A stretch of 41,383 nt of DNA from Oscillospiraceae bacterium (GCA_015065295.1 SVQN01000018.1:1-41383); one strand, 5' to 3'; shown: positions 23,603-31,547, counted from the first letter of the stretch. Notes: generated by a model not told the origin, from the sequence alone. Made by a program: numbers and translations.

Positions 23603-23985
23603 GTCCTGCGCGGACGGCGCATAAGAGGGTTTCCGGGGCGAAACCCTCTTATGAATCACCCCGCCCTGCATTCGTGGGACTCGCCCTTAAGGGCTCAGAC
23701 ATACAGCAGTTTGCACTCAGCAGACCGCTCGGAAGAACAGAGATATAGTATTTCGAAAAGGTGGAACCTAAATTTTCAGTTATCCCTCGTTATCCTTCAC
23801 GGCTGTTTCTACTGAACATACAATTTGGACAGATTTGCACCCAAACCTTGTCTCTTCCTGAAAATCTGAATGCGGGCAAACCGCTGTCTGTCCGAGGTCT
23901 TAAGACCGAGTCCCCCGAACGTTAAGCCGGGTATTCATAAAGGGGGCGGCGTTTGAGCCCCCTTTATGCGCCGTCCGCGTAGGAC
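23603..23985. repeat. Long foldback element with hairpins inside each arm
   Basis: No gene is present between pncB and thiI; this 383-bp structure fills the gap. Outer arms GTCCT-G/A-CGCGGACGGCGCATAA (23603-23624 and 23964-23985) match at 21 of 22. Inner arms GGGACTCG ... CTTAAG ... GTTTGC (23677-23714 and 23875-23912) keep the same centre (sum 47588-47589). Each arm also has its own hairpins: ATAAGAGGGTTTC/GAAACCCTCTTAT (23621-23652), CATAAAGGGGGC/GCCCCCTTTATG (23936-23968), and CCCTTAAGGG versus GTCTTAAGAC, in which the bases differ between arms but self-pairing is kept. Confidence 0.85.
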
Positions 23986-24024
23986 ATATAATTTTGAAAA
24001 ATGTCCGAAGGACATTTTTCTTCC

Positions 24025-25218
24025 TTACAGTTCCTGATGAAGCACCACCGTATTCCGCGTCAGCCATGCTTCCTCAACAAGCGCGTCCACGTCGAGCTTG
24101 TTCTCCTCGACGAGAACCTTCGCCAGCTCCGGCTGCGTCCGCGGATGTCTCGGCGTGAAGACCGTGCAGCAGTCGTCGAACGGCAGAATCGACGTCGCAA
24201 ACGTGCCGATTTCACGGGAAATCTTGATGATTTCTTCCTTGTCCATGCCGATGCACGGGCGGAAAATCGGTCGGTCGGCCGCGTCTTCCGTTACGCACAT
24301 CGCCTTCATCGTCTGCGACGCTACCTGTGCGAGCGATTCGCCCGTTACGAGAACTTCACAGTGGTTTTCTTCCGCGCATCTCGATGCCAGACGCATCATG
24401 AAGCGGCGCAGAAGAAGAGTGAAGTAGTCTTCGTCGCAGTTGTCGCGCATGAGCTCCTGAATGTGGGTCAGGGAAATGATGTGTACCTTGATCTTGCCGC
24501 AGTATTCGGTCAGCGCGGATGCCAGCGTCAGCACCTTTTCGCGCGCTGCTTCGCTGGTGTACGGGAAGCTGTCGAAATGCACGCAGTCCACGGTCATGCC
24601 GCGCTTCATCATCATGTAGCCGGCAACGGGGGAGTCAATCCCGCCGGAAAGCAGGAGCATCCCGCGTCCCGCAGAACCGAGCGGCATTCCGCCCGCACCG
24701 CGATCCTGACCCGCGTGGATGTACGCATAGCTTTCGCGGACTTCGATCTTGACGATGATGTCCGGTTCGTTCAGGTCAACCGTGATGTCCGGGATGGTTT
24801 CGAGGATCACCGCGCCCACTTCGCCGGACAGTTCGGGTGAGGACAGCGGGAATCTCTTGTCACTGCGCTTTGCCGTGCATTTGAAGGTTTTATAGTCCGC
24901 CAGCTTTTCCGGGAGGTATTCGCGTGCTTTGTCGAGGATGGCTTCGAGCGTCTTTTCGCAGACCGCCGCACGGCAGATGCCCGCGAACCCGAACACCTTG
25001 CCGATCTGTGCGTACATCACGTCGAGCAGTTCTTCCGCTTCTTCGTCGTTCGGTTCGACGTAAACGGTGCTCTGGTTGTAGCGGACGGTGTAATTGCCGA
25101 CGAGAGCGGCGCGGCGTTTTACTTCGCCGAGAAGCTGGTTTTCAAACGTTTTTTTGTTGGTGCCTTTGAGGATGATTTCTCCGTATTTGCAGAGGATGGC
25201 TTCTTTCATCTGGTACAT
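24025..25218 (-). CDS. thiI: tRNA 4-thiouridine synthase ThiI
   Basis: Adenylates U8 of tRNA and installs sulfur to give 4-thiouridine; in some bacteria it also feeds thiamine thiazole synthesis. The 397-residue product has the N-terminal ferredoxin-like and THUMP domains (1-165), the PP-loop SGGIDSP (191-197) and the C-terminal part with DDCCTVFTPRHP (about 345-356, containing the conserved active-site region). The rhodanese domain of the E. coli enzyme is missing, as in Firmicutes, where a dedicated cysteine desulfurase usually delivers sulfur; none is next to the gene. GGAG eight bases before the ATG at 25218 supports this start over the Met at codon 4. Confidence 0.95.
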   Translation of the reverse strand: MYQMKEAILCKYGEIILKGTNKKTFENQLLGEVKRRAALVGNYTVRYNQSTVYVEPNDEEAEELLDVMYAQIGKVFGFAGICRAAVCEKTLEAILDKAREYLPEKLADYKTFKCTAKRSDKRFPLSSPELSGEVGAVILETIPDITVDLNEPDIIVKIEVRESYAYIHAGQDRGAGGMPLGSAGRGMLLLSGGIDSPVAGYMMMKRGMTVDCVHFDSFPYTSEAAREKVLTLASALTEYCGKIKVHIISLTHIQELMRDNCDEDYFTLLLRRFMMRLASRCAEENHCEVLVTGESLAQVASQTMKAMCVTEDAADRPIFRPCIGMDKEEIIKISREIGTFATSILPFDDCCTVFTPRHPRTQPELAKVLVEENKLDVDALVEEAWLTRNTVVLHQEL

Positions 25219-25273
25219 TGGTGTATTCTCCGTTGATTTATGGGATGGTTAGACTTATCCAGTTTATCGTTAA

Positions 25274-25302
25274 TCTATAGTATATCATACTTTTCGCGGC
25301 AA
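25274..25302 (-). promoter_or_regulatory. Probable promoter of thiI
   Basis: Minus-strand TTGCCG (25297-25302), 17-bp spacer, TATAGA (25274-25279). An overlapping TATACT is an alternative -10. Confidence 0.5.
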
Positions 25303-25378
25303 GAAAAGAGCAAATTTCAACAAAATAAGAGATATAGCCCGGAAATATTAAAATTCCATGAAAAAATCCCGGTTCCGG

Positions 25379-25407
25379 TTGACGATGCCGGGGTTTTATG
25401 ATATAGT
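25379..25407 (+). promoter_or_regulatory. Promoter of the membrane protein/lipoprotein operon
   Basis: TTGACG (25379-25384), 17-bp spacer, TATAGT (25402-25407). A better-looking TATACT at 25407-25412 would need a 22-bp spacer. Confidence 0.6.
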
Positions 25408-25441
25408 ATACTTGTAAAACAATCCTGCGGAGGTATATCTT

Positions 25442-25942
25442 ATGAAGAAAAAGACCGAGATACGGCTGTATAACATGATTATGCCGCTGTGGATGATTGC
25501 CGCGTTCATACCGCAGTTATGGCTGATTGTACTGCCTGCCAACTGGCTGATTGACTTTCTTGTTCTCTGGCTGACCATGAAATTTCTGAAACTCGAACGT
25601 CCGGGAGCATTGGCTGTCCGGAATGTGTGGCTGACGTGGATGTTCGGATTTGCCGCAGACCTTGTCGGCGGTCTTCTGATGATCGCACCGTCTCTGGGAA
25701 TGAGTGTCGGAAAGGATTTGTTCTATTACGGTATCACGCGGGTACTGAACAATCCATTTTACGATATCTGGTCATTCCTCTGGACGACGTTCGGCGTGGT
25801 AGTCACGGCAGTTCTGATTTTTATCTATAACCGATACATTGTACTGAAAAAAGCAGATATGACGGAGGTGCAGAAGCGGAAGATCGCACTGTCTCTGGCG
25901 ATTTTTACCGCGCCGTATCTGTTCTATCTGCCTGCCATGTGA
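25442..25942 (+). CDS. Multi-pass membrane protein of unknown function
   Basis: A 166-residue integral membrane protein with about four helices: IMPLWMIAAFIPQLWLIVL, WLIDFLVLWLTMKFL, WLTWMFGFAADLVGGLLMIA and FLWTTFGVVVTAVLIFIYNR, plus a C-terminal hydrophobic stretch. No catalytic or transport motif is evident. GCGGAGG lies nine bases before the ATG. It is followed after 15 bp by the first of two paralogous lipoproteins, and the three genes end at one terminator, so they are probably one operon with an envelope function that I cannot specify. Confidence 0.8.
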   Translation: MKKKTEIRLYNMIMPLWMIAAFIPQLWLIVLPANWLIDFLVLWLTMKFLKLERPGALAVRNVWLTWMFGFAADLVGGLLMIAPSLGMSVGKDLFYYGITRVLNNPFYDIWSFLWTTFGVVVTAVLIFIYNRYIVLKKADMTEVQKRKIALSLAIFTAPYLFYLPAM

Positions 25943-25957
25943 GAAAGGAGTACGAGG

Positions 25958-26473
25958 ATGAAGAAATGGTTGCCCATGCTTTTCTGCGGACTGCTGCTGT
26001 TCACTGCCTGCGGAAACCGGATGCCCGAAGGTGTCCCGCAGGATTTCGCGGTGTATTATGCCATGGGGATTGACACAGCGCAGATGAATATTCTTGACAC
26101 CTACGAGGGCTATATTCAGAAAGACCTCATCCGCAAGGGTACGGCGAGAGCGGATTATACGCCGACGGATGAAGAAATCGTCGCCATTTACAACAAAATC
26201 ACGGAACTGGAATTGTGGACAATGCCGAACAATGTGCGTCCGGATTCCGAGATCGTTCAGCCGACGACATATTTCGAGATACGCTTTACCATGGATGGGA
26301 TTACTTATGAAATTTTAGCGGATTCTACAATTAATCATAGTACATGGCTGAACGAAAATATCACGTCCAAGCAGGCGGAAGCAATCAATACCTTCTGTAG
26401 ATTCCTGCATGAATTAATGATGGACACAGACGAATACCACAGCCTTCCGGACAGCGAAGGCGGCTATATGTAA
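25958..26473 (+). CDS. Lipoprotein, tandem paralogue 1
   Basis: Secreted lipoprotein of 171 residues: signal MKKWLPMLFCGLLLFTAC with lipobox LFTAC (Cys18), then GNRMPEGVPQDFAVYYA, LDTYEGYIQKDLI, a helix TDEEIVAIYNKITELELW, and FEIRFTMDGITYEILADS. No known domain is recognised. The next gene encodes a close paralogue. A GAAAGGAG precedes the ATG. Confidence 0.82.
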   Translation: MKKWLPMLFCGLLLFTACGNRMPEGVPQDFAVYYAMGIDTAQMNILDTYEGYIQKDLIRKGTARADYTPTDEEIVAIYNKITELELWTMPNNVRPDSEIVQPTTYFEIRFTMDGITYEILADSTINHSTWLNENITSKQAEAINTFCRFLHELMMDTDEYHSLPDSEGGYM

Positions 26474-26494
26474 AATAATTCGACGGAGGTACTT

Positions 26495-27001
26495 ATGAAA
26501 AGAATTTTTCCCTTCATTTTGACCGTTGTTCTGCTGACCGCCTGCGGAAACCGGATGCCCGAAGGTGTCCCGCAGGATTTCGCTGTGTATTACGCGGACT
26601 GGATTAACGAAAGCCAGCCGGACATACTCGATACCTACGAGGGATATATCCAGAAAGACCTCATCATGGATGGGACGGCGAAAACGGATTATACACCTTC
26701 GGAAGAAGAAATTACGGCGATATATGACAAAATTGTGGAGCTGGAATTGTGGAAGATGCCGGATAATATGCGGGCGGAAGCTGAGGTGATCCAGCCGATG
26801 ACGTATATGGAGATACGCTTCACGATGAACGGAAAGACGTATGAAATTCTGGCGGATACTACGGTTTTCCACGGTTACAATGAAAATATCGAACCTGAGG
26901 AAGCGGAAACCGTCGGAAAATTCTGTATGTTCATGCAGCAGTTCATGATGGACACGGACGAATACCAAAGCCTTCCGGAAAGCAGGGGAGGATATCAGTA
27001 A
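26495..27001 (+). CDS. Lipoprotein, tandem paralogue 2
   Basis: 168-residue lipoprotein (lipobox LLTAC) with the same layout as its upstream neighbour: GNRMPEGVPQDFAVYYA, LDTYEGYIQKDLI, EEEITAIYDKIVELELW, MEIRFTMNGKTYEILADT, MDTDEYQSLPES. Near-identical DNA runs through the segment after the lipobox in both genes, while other parts have diverged. That points to a recent duplication or local gene conversion. GGAGG precedes the ATG by seven bases. Function unknown. Confidence 0.82.
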   Translation: MKRIFPFILTVVLLTACGNRMPEGVPQDFAVYYADWINESQPDILDTYEGYIQKDLIMDGTAKTDYTPSEEEITAIYDKIVELELWKMPDNMRAEAEVIQPMTYMEIRFTMNGKTYEILADTTVFHGYNENIEPEEAETVGKFCMFMQQFMMDTDEYQSLPESRGGYQ

Positions 27002-27005
27002 GCAT

Positions 27006-27049
27006 AACAAACCGGCGTGCGGTCAAACTCAACCACACGCCGGTTTGTT
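27006..27049 (+). terminator. Terminator of the lipoprotein operon
   Basis: Perfect 14-bp stem AACAAACCGGCGTG (27006-27019) with CACGCCGGTTTGTT (27036-27049), four bases after the stop codon and followed by ATTACTAT. Confidence 0.82.
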
Positions 27050-27061
27050 ATTACTATAAAT

Positions 27062-27491
27062 GAGCAAATCTGAAAAATAGACAGAATTCATTCGCTTTCA
27101 GCTTCCCGTTGTCATTCCGAGGACTTATTACTATATATTTCAACTGAAGTTCTTGTCCGAGGAATCTTTGCACGCCACTGTGTAAGCCGTAAGGTATGTC
27201 CGTGGTATTCCCACCTATTCAGCTACAGAGGTTCAACTTTGTCATAACAAATAATCTGCTGTTCCTATATTTGTGCTGATTGTTCGTTATAGGCGTTCGT
27301 AAACCTCTGAAGCCGAAATTTCAACACAACCACGGACTTTCTCTACGGCTGACACAGGAGAGTGCAAAGATTCCTCAGGCAGGACGTGCAGTTTTGATTT
27401 TCAGCGAGTTTCGCCTTCGGAATGACAACGTTGGGTGCGAAGGGAAGGTTGGGCTTATCATTCTGATGTTCGTCAGATTTTGAATTTGCTC
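27062..27491. repeat. Long foldback element of about 430 bp
   Basis: No gene lies between 27001 and 27609. Paired blocks share one centre (sum about 54535): GAGCAAAT (27062) with ATTTGCTC (27484); GTTGTCATTCCGAGG (27109-27123) with CTTCGGAATGACAAC (27415-27429); GAGGAATCTTTGCAC (27159-27173) with GTGCAAAGATTCCTC (27362-27376); GTCCGTGGT (27198) with ACCACGGAC (27329); CAGAGGTT (27226) with AACCTCTG (27302). Between blocks the arms differ. The GTCATTCCGAG ... GAGGAATCT wording is common in dispersed repeats of many bacterial genomes. Confidence 0.85.
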
Positions 27492-27519
27492 GTTTTTAGT
27501 ATATTATTTATCCCAGTCC

Positions 27520-27599
27520 GAAAAGGTTTTTCGGAGGGGTTCGGCGGAGATTCCCTTCGGGAACTCCAACCCTTTTTCCTCAAAAAAGGGTTCCCCGAG
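27520..27599 (-). repeat. Dispersed terminator-like repeat after the second glycyl radical enzyme
   Basis: Minus-strand TCTCGGGGAACCCTTTTTTG, AGGAAAAAGGGTT, then an extra hairpin GGAGTTCCCGAAGGGAATCTCC split here as GGAGTTCCC-GAA-GGGAATCTCC, then CCGAACCCCTCCGAAAAACC. It is the longest of the four copies, with an inserted stem-loop, and begins nine bases after the stop codon. Confidence 0.7.
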
Positions 27600-27608
27600 A
27601 AACTTCAT

Positions 27609-29600
27609 TTAAACCGCATACTCCTGGCGGCGGATGACGTGATCCTGGAAGCCTTTGTCGAGTTCCACAAAGTACGCGCTCCATCCCCAGATACGCACGA
27701 TCAGACGCTCGTACTTTTCCGGGTGCGCCTGTGCGTCGAGCAGGGCTTCTCTCGATACCGCGTTGAGCTGGAGCTGATGACCGCCGCGCGAGACGAAGTA
27801 TTTCACCAGCGACGCCACCTTCGTCATGCTTTCTTCGGAAGCAAAAATTCTGCTGTCGAATTCCAGCGTCAGCGGACCGCCGTTGATGACCTTGCCGAGA
27901 TCGGGCGCGGTGAACGATTTCACAATATTGATCGGGTTGTCAATCTTCGCAAACAGCGACGCCGAGTAGTTCGCCGCAAACGGTTCGCCTTTGCGCCGGC
28001 CGTCCGGAGATGCGCCGATTTCGTCCGCGTGCCACAGATAGAACATCGCCGAACCGGTTCCCGCACGCCAGATGCCGCCGCGTTCGTTCGTCTTTCCGGC
28101 GAGGGCACCGGAGAACGTTTCCGTCAGCCATACAAGCTGTTCGTCCGCCGGTGCGGAGTTTTCCGTCCCCAGCTTCGGGGATTCGCTGCGGAGCGTGTGC
28201 AGAAGTTCGTCGTACCCCGCGAAATCCGCACGGACAGCCGCCGTGAATTCCTCAGCGGACATCGTTTTTTCTTCAAATACGACCTTCTTAATGGCTGCAA
28301 GCGAGTCCGCAGCACAGGAAACACCCGTCCCGTGGATGCCGAAGTTGTTGTACTTCATCCCTTCCGTAAAGGGTTTTCCGCCGTAGAGAAGTTCCATGAA
28401 CGGCGAGGGAACAAACCAGATGTTTTTTACGCCCGCCCGGATCACGTCGCACTGCGCGGTGATTTCCGCCGCGACGTTTATACGGAATTCCTCAAAATCC
28501 GCGCATTTTTCAAGCGTATTCAGCGCACGGTCCACCGCCAGCGGGTACGACATTGCGCCGATGTTGGCAATTTCCATGCCCACGCCCGGGATAATGAATT
28601 CCCAGCACGCCGCAACGGTGTAGTTTTCCGCGTCCGCCTTGTCGTAGCCGAGCTTCATCAGCGCGGGAATGACCGTGTCGTCGTTCGAATACTGCGGGAA
28701 TCCCAGTCCGACCTTTGTCAGCTTGGTGCCTTCCTCGTAGACCCACAGAGGCGTGTTTTTCGTTACACGCAGGTTGATCTTCGGGTCGATCAGCTTCAGT
28801 TCGCCGGACGCACGGAGACACATTCCGGTGAGGAGGTTGTAAATTTCGGAACCTGTGTCGGAATCGGTTCCGCCGAGCATCATGGACTGACCGTTGTCGC
28901 CCTGCTGGATGCCCGTGTACATATCGGAGTCAATGTTGAACGAGAGGAAGAAGTCGAGCAGGAGTTCGTACGCTTCGTTTTCCGTGAGCCGTCCCGCCGC
29001 GAGATCGGCTTCCAGATAGGGCATCATGTACTTGTCAAACCGTCCGACGGTGTTGTGATAGTTGCCCTCGAGCCAGAGTGAATAGTGGATGATCCGGAAG
29101 AACTGGAGTGCTTCGCGGAAGGTTTCCGCCGGGTACGCCGGTACTTTTTCAAGTACGTCCGCAACGTCGTTCCGTCCGGTGCGGAGAGCTTCGTCCCGGT
29201 AACGGGCAACGAGACGGAGAAGCGCGTCAATGTCGGCCTTCGCAAATTCGTCGGCACAATCCCGGACGGCGAGCAGACCGCGCTTCATGAGATAGGTGTG
29301 ATCGGGGCAGACGTTCGAGACATAGCCCTGTTCATGGAGAAAATGGTGGCTGCGGATGGCGTTCCATTCGTCCTCGGTGAAGCAGTCGTACGGACGGGGA
29401 ACGGTGCGAAGGAACACGATCTTCTGCCCGGGCAGGATGTGCGGCACTTCCGTGTCCATCACGCGGCAGAAACGGTCGGACATTCTGGCACGCGGCGACA
29501 GCCCTTCGGCCTTGTAGCGTTCCGCCTGAGAGGGAATCGGTTCCAGCCGGAATTCCCGCTGCCGGTGCGCGGTAATGAAATCGTATAAAGGCTGATTCAT
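27609..29600 (-). CDS. Second glycyl radical enzyme, CxE type
   Basis: PFL-family enzyme of 663 residues, distant in sequence from the one at 15893-18046. The radical loop is RIWGWSAYF (Gly639), the active-site Cys is in VAACWEFIIPG (Cys332) with Glu334 giving the Cys-x-Glu signature of dehydratase/lyase members. Other family features: RFDKYMMPY, LDFFLSFNID, LGGTDSDTG, GLGFPQYSNDD, GIHGTGVSCAADSLAA. Substrate unknown. CCGGAGG lies before the ATG at 29600. It has its own promoter at 29758-29786 and a 150-nt leader that consists mostly of a foldback repeat. It is a single-gene unit; no activase is adjacent. Confidence 0.9.
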   Translation of the reverse strand: MNQPLYDFITAHRQREFRLEPIPSQAERYKAEGLSPRARMSDRFCRVMDTEVPHILPGQKIVFLRTVPRPYDCFTEDEWNAIRSHHFLHEQGYVSNVCPDHTYLMKRGLLAVRDCADEFAKADIDALLRLVARYRDEALRTGRNDVADVLEKVPAYPAETFREALQFFRIIHYSLWLEGNYHNTVGRFDKYMMPYLEADLAAGRLTENEAYELLLDFFLSFNIDSDMYTGIQQGDNGQSMMLGGTDSDTGSEIYNLLTGMCLRASGELKLIDPKINLRVTKNTPLWVYEEGTKLTKVGLGFPQYSNDDTVIPALMKLGYDKADAENYTVAACWEFIIPGVGMEIANIGAMSYPLAVDRALNTLEKCADFEEFRINVAAEITAQCDVIRAGVKNIWFVPSPFMELLYGGKPFTEGMKYNNFGIHGTGVSCAADSLAAIKKVVFEEKTMSAEEFTAAVRADFAGYDELLHTLRSESPKLGTENSAPADEQLVWLTETFSGALAGKTNERGGIWRAGTGSAMFYLWHADEIGASPDGRRKGEPFAANYSASLFAKIDNPINIVKSFTAPDLGKVINGGPLTLEFDSRIFASEESMTKVASLVKYFVSRGGHQLQLNAVSREALLDAQAHPEKYERLIVRIWGWSAYFVELDKGFQDHVIRRQEYAV

Positions 29601-29619
29601 GAAAAAACCTCCGGTTTTT

Positions 29620-29755
29620 TTGACTAAGGGCTAATGGTTAAGGGTGAATGACTATATTGGATTTTATGTCTGTTGGAGTTTCCGAAGGAAATCTCCGCCT
29701 GACATGGAGTTCAGCCATAGCCCTTCACCATTAGTTCTTAGTTCTTAGTCAATTC
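29620..29755. repeat. Foldback repeat forming the leader of the second glycyl radical enzyme gene
   Basis: Left end GACTAAGGGCTAATGGTTAA followed by GGGTGAATGACTAT, right end ATAGCCCTTCACCATTAGTT followed by CTTAGTTCTTAGTCAA; the ends are complementary. An inner pair is GGAGTTTCC/GGAAATCTCC around 29680. The family is the same as at 18060-18173, also just upstream of a glycyl radical enzyme. The promoter lies outside the element, so the transcript must contain the whole structure. Confidence 0.8.
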
Positions 29756-29757
29756 CA

Positions 29758-29786
29758 TTATACTATGTGCCGGGCGAAATTGCAAG
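29758..29786 (-). promoter_or_regulatory. Promoter of the second glycyl radical enzyme gene
   Basis: Minus-strand TTGCAA (29781-29786), 17-bp spacer, TATAAT (29758-29763). The -35 begins right after the stop codon of the upstream XRE-repeat gene. Confidence 0.8.
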
Positions 29787-29791
29787 AAAAA

Positions 29792-31453
29792 TCATTCCTC
29801 GTCGGGGGTATAATTCTCGGCGGTGCCGTAGACCTTGACCTTTTCCGCTTCGATGTCGCCGTTTGCGTCGCCGTGGACGGTCACGTCGCTGTCGGTCGTG
29901 ATATCGCCGTTCACGTCGCCGTCCACTTCAACGTCGCCCGTGGTATTGATATCGCCGCCGACATCTCCGCCGACATTCACGTCGCCTGTGGTATCGACAT
30001 CGCCGGAAATATCGCCGCCGACGTTCACGTCCGCCGATGTATCCACGTCTCCGTTGATATCGCCGCCCGCCATGACGGTCTGGGTCGTGTCCACATCGCC
30101 GTTGATGTCCCCGCCGGCGGTCACGTTGCCCGTGGTGTCGATATCGCCGTTGATATCGCCGTCCGATACGGTGACTGCGCCGGTCGTGTCAATATCGCCG
30201 TTCACGTCGCCGTTGATGACGATGCTGCACGCAGCGGACAGATCGCCGTCGTAATCCCCGTTGATCGTGACATTCTGTCCGTCCACGGAAATTTCGTCGT
30301 CGGAATCGGCTTCGATTTCTTCTTTCTTTGCTTTATTGCTGCCGATGCTGCCTGCCGCATGGACGGACATATTCGCGTGGGCATCGCCGCCGACGTTGTT
30401 GCAGTTGAGGGACATATTTGCGGACGCATTGCCGTACACGTCGCCGCAGTTGAGGGTCATGTTGGCGTGCGCGTCGCCGGTGACATTGCCGCAGGTCATG
30501 TTCATGTTGGAATGCGGATTGCCCATGACCTCGCCGTGGATGGTTGTGTCGAAGCCGGAGGAGGATTCGCCGGTCACGTCGCCGTTGACTTCGACGGAAA
30601 TGGAGGAACGGAGGGATTTCACATCGCCGTTGATGACCACGCGGACGAATTCGTTCGGGGAGCCCTTGAACTGGTTGACGATTTTGCCGTCCTTGACGAG
30701 GGCAATTTCGTATTCCTCGTCGGGATCGGTGAGGTCGAGCGTGTATTCGCTGACGGGGAGGGTGAAGCCGGACGTGTCGATCTGGGTATTGGAGCGGTCG
30801 AGCTTTTTCTTAATCCAGTTCCCGATTCCGTGCGGCTTCGGAGGTACCGGCGGAACGGGCGGAACCGGGGGAACCGGAGGTACTGGAGGCACCGGAGGAA
30901 TCGGCGGAACATCAATTTTCTGGGCGGGGATGGTCTGTCCCGGAATATGCTGTGCGGGAAGAACCTCGCCGGTCGGCAGATGGATTTCGGGAATATGGAT
31001 GTCCGGGATGTTGATTTCCGGAACTGTGATTGTATGCGCGGGTTCACCGGCTTCCGCTTCGGCGGCAAGGCGGTCATATTCTTCTTCGTTCGCTTCCACT
31101 TCCGCCGCGAGACGGTCGTAATATTCTTCGTCCGTTTCTTCAGCTTTGCCGCTGAGACGGTTAATAGTTTCATTGAAAGTATCGGTTTCCGGTGCTTCTT
31201 CCGGAACGGTTTCGGGTTCTGCGGGAGCTTTTTCTGCGTTCAGTTCCTCCACGCCGAGGATCGCCGCGATGTTTTCGTCAAATATTTCCGCGATGCGCGG
31301 GAGCGTGAGGATGTCCGGCAGGGTTTCGCTGCGCTCCCACTGGGAGACGGCCTGCGGACTGACGCCGAGCTGTTCCGCGAGTTCCGACTGCGTGAGTCCC
31401 TTTGCTTTGCGGAGGAACGCGATTTTCTGGCCGATGATGCTTCTGTCTGTCAT
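29792..31453 (-). CDS. XRE helix-turn-helix fused to polyproline and bactofilin-like repeat domain
   Basis: A 553-residue protein of unusual architecture. Residues 5-66 are a clear Cro/CI-type HTH (LTQSELAEQLGVSPQAVSQW). Residues 68-140 are Glu/Ala-rich; 144-160 alternate Ile-Pro (PEINIPDIHIPEIHLP); 183-207 is a PPV polyproline run. Residues 240-300 look like a beta domain. Then come about three 15-residue repeats (VTGDAHANMTLNCGD type, 322-366) and about eight 16-residue repeats (GDINGDVDTTGDVNVG type, 413-543). The regular Gly-Asp/Val spacing is that of right-handed beta-helices such as bactofilins, which polymerise. No signal peptide or membrane helix, so it should be cytosolic. It is preceded by a promoter with direct repeats that may be its own operator. 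I know no described family with this order of parts. Confidence 0.88.
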   Translation of the reverse strand: MTDRSIIGQKIAFLRKAKGLTQSELAEQLGVSPQAVSQWERSETLPDILTLPRIAEIFDENIAAILGVEELNAEKAPAEPETVPEEAPETDTFNETINRLSGKAEETDEEYYDRLAAEVEANEEEYDRLAAEAEAGEPAHTITVPEINIPDIHIPEIHLPTGEVLPAQHIPGQTIPAQKIDVPPIPPVPPVPPVPPVPPVPPVPPKPHGIGNWIKKKLDRSNTQIDTSGFTLPVSEYTLDLTDPDEEYEIALVKDGKIVNQFKGSPNEFVRVVINGDVKSLRSSISVEVNGDVTGESSSGFDTTIHGEVMGNPHSNMNMTCGNVTGDAHANMTLNCGDVYGNASANMSLNCNNVGGDAHANMSVHAAGSIGSNKAKKEEIEADSDDEISVDGQNVTINGDYDGDLSAACSIVINGDVNGDIDTTGAVTVSDGDINGDIDTTGNVTAGGDINGDVDTTQTVMAGGDINGDVDTSADVNVGGDISGDVDTTGDVNVGGDVGGDINTTGDVEVDGDVNGDITTDSDVTVHGDANGDIEAEKVKVYGTAENYTPDEE

Positions 31454-31493
31454 GATGAAATTCTCCGATCTGTGATGAATTGGGATGGAAATT

Positions 31494-31547
31494 CGTTCGT
31501 GTACACGTTCGTGATTTCAGCATACCATAGTTTGCCGCGGAATGCAA
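31494..31547 (-). promoter_or_regulatory. Promoter and candidate autoregulatory site of the XRE-repeat gene
   Basis: Minus-strand TTGCAT (31542-31547), 17-bp spacer, TATGCT (31519-31524). Right at the expected transcription start are two direct repeats CACGAACG spaced by 4 bases (31494-31501 and 31506-31513) that include the palindrome CGTGTACACG. The placement suits autorepression by the encoded HTH protein. Confidence 0.6.

Noticed and set aside
29835-30254. Regular short DNA repeats that resemble a CRISPR-like or satellite array
   Set aside because: The period is 48 bp and in frame; it encodes 16-residue protein repeats of the XRE-repeat gene, with synonymous variation and no spacers.
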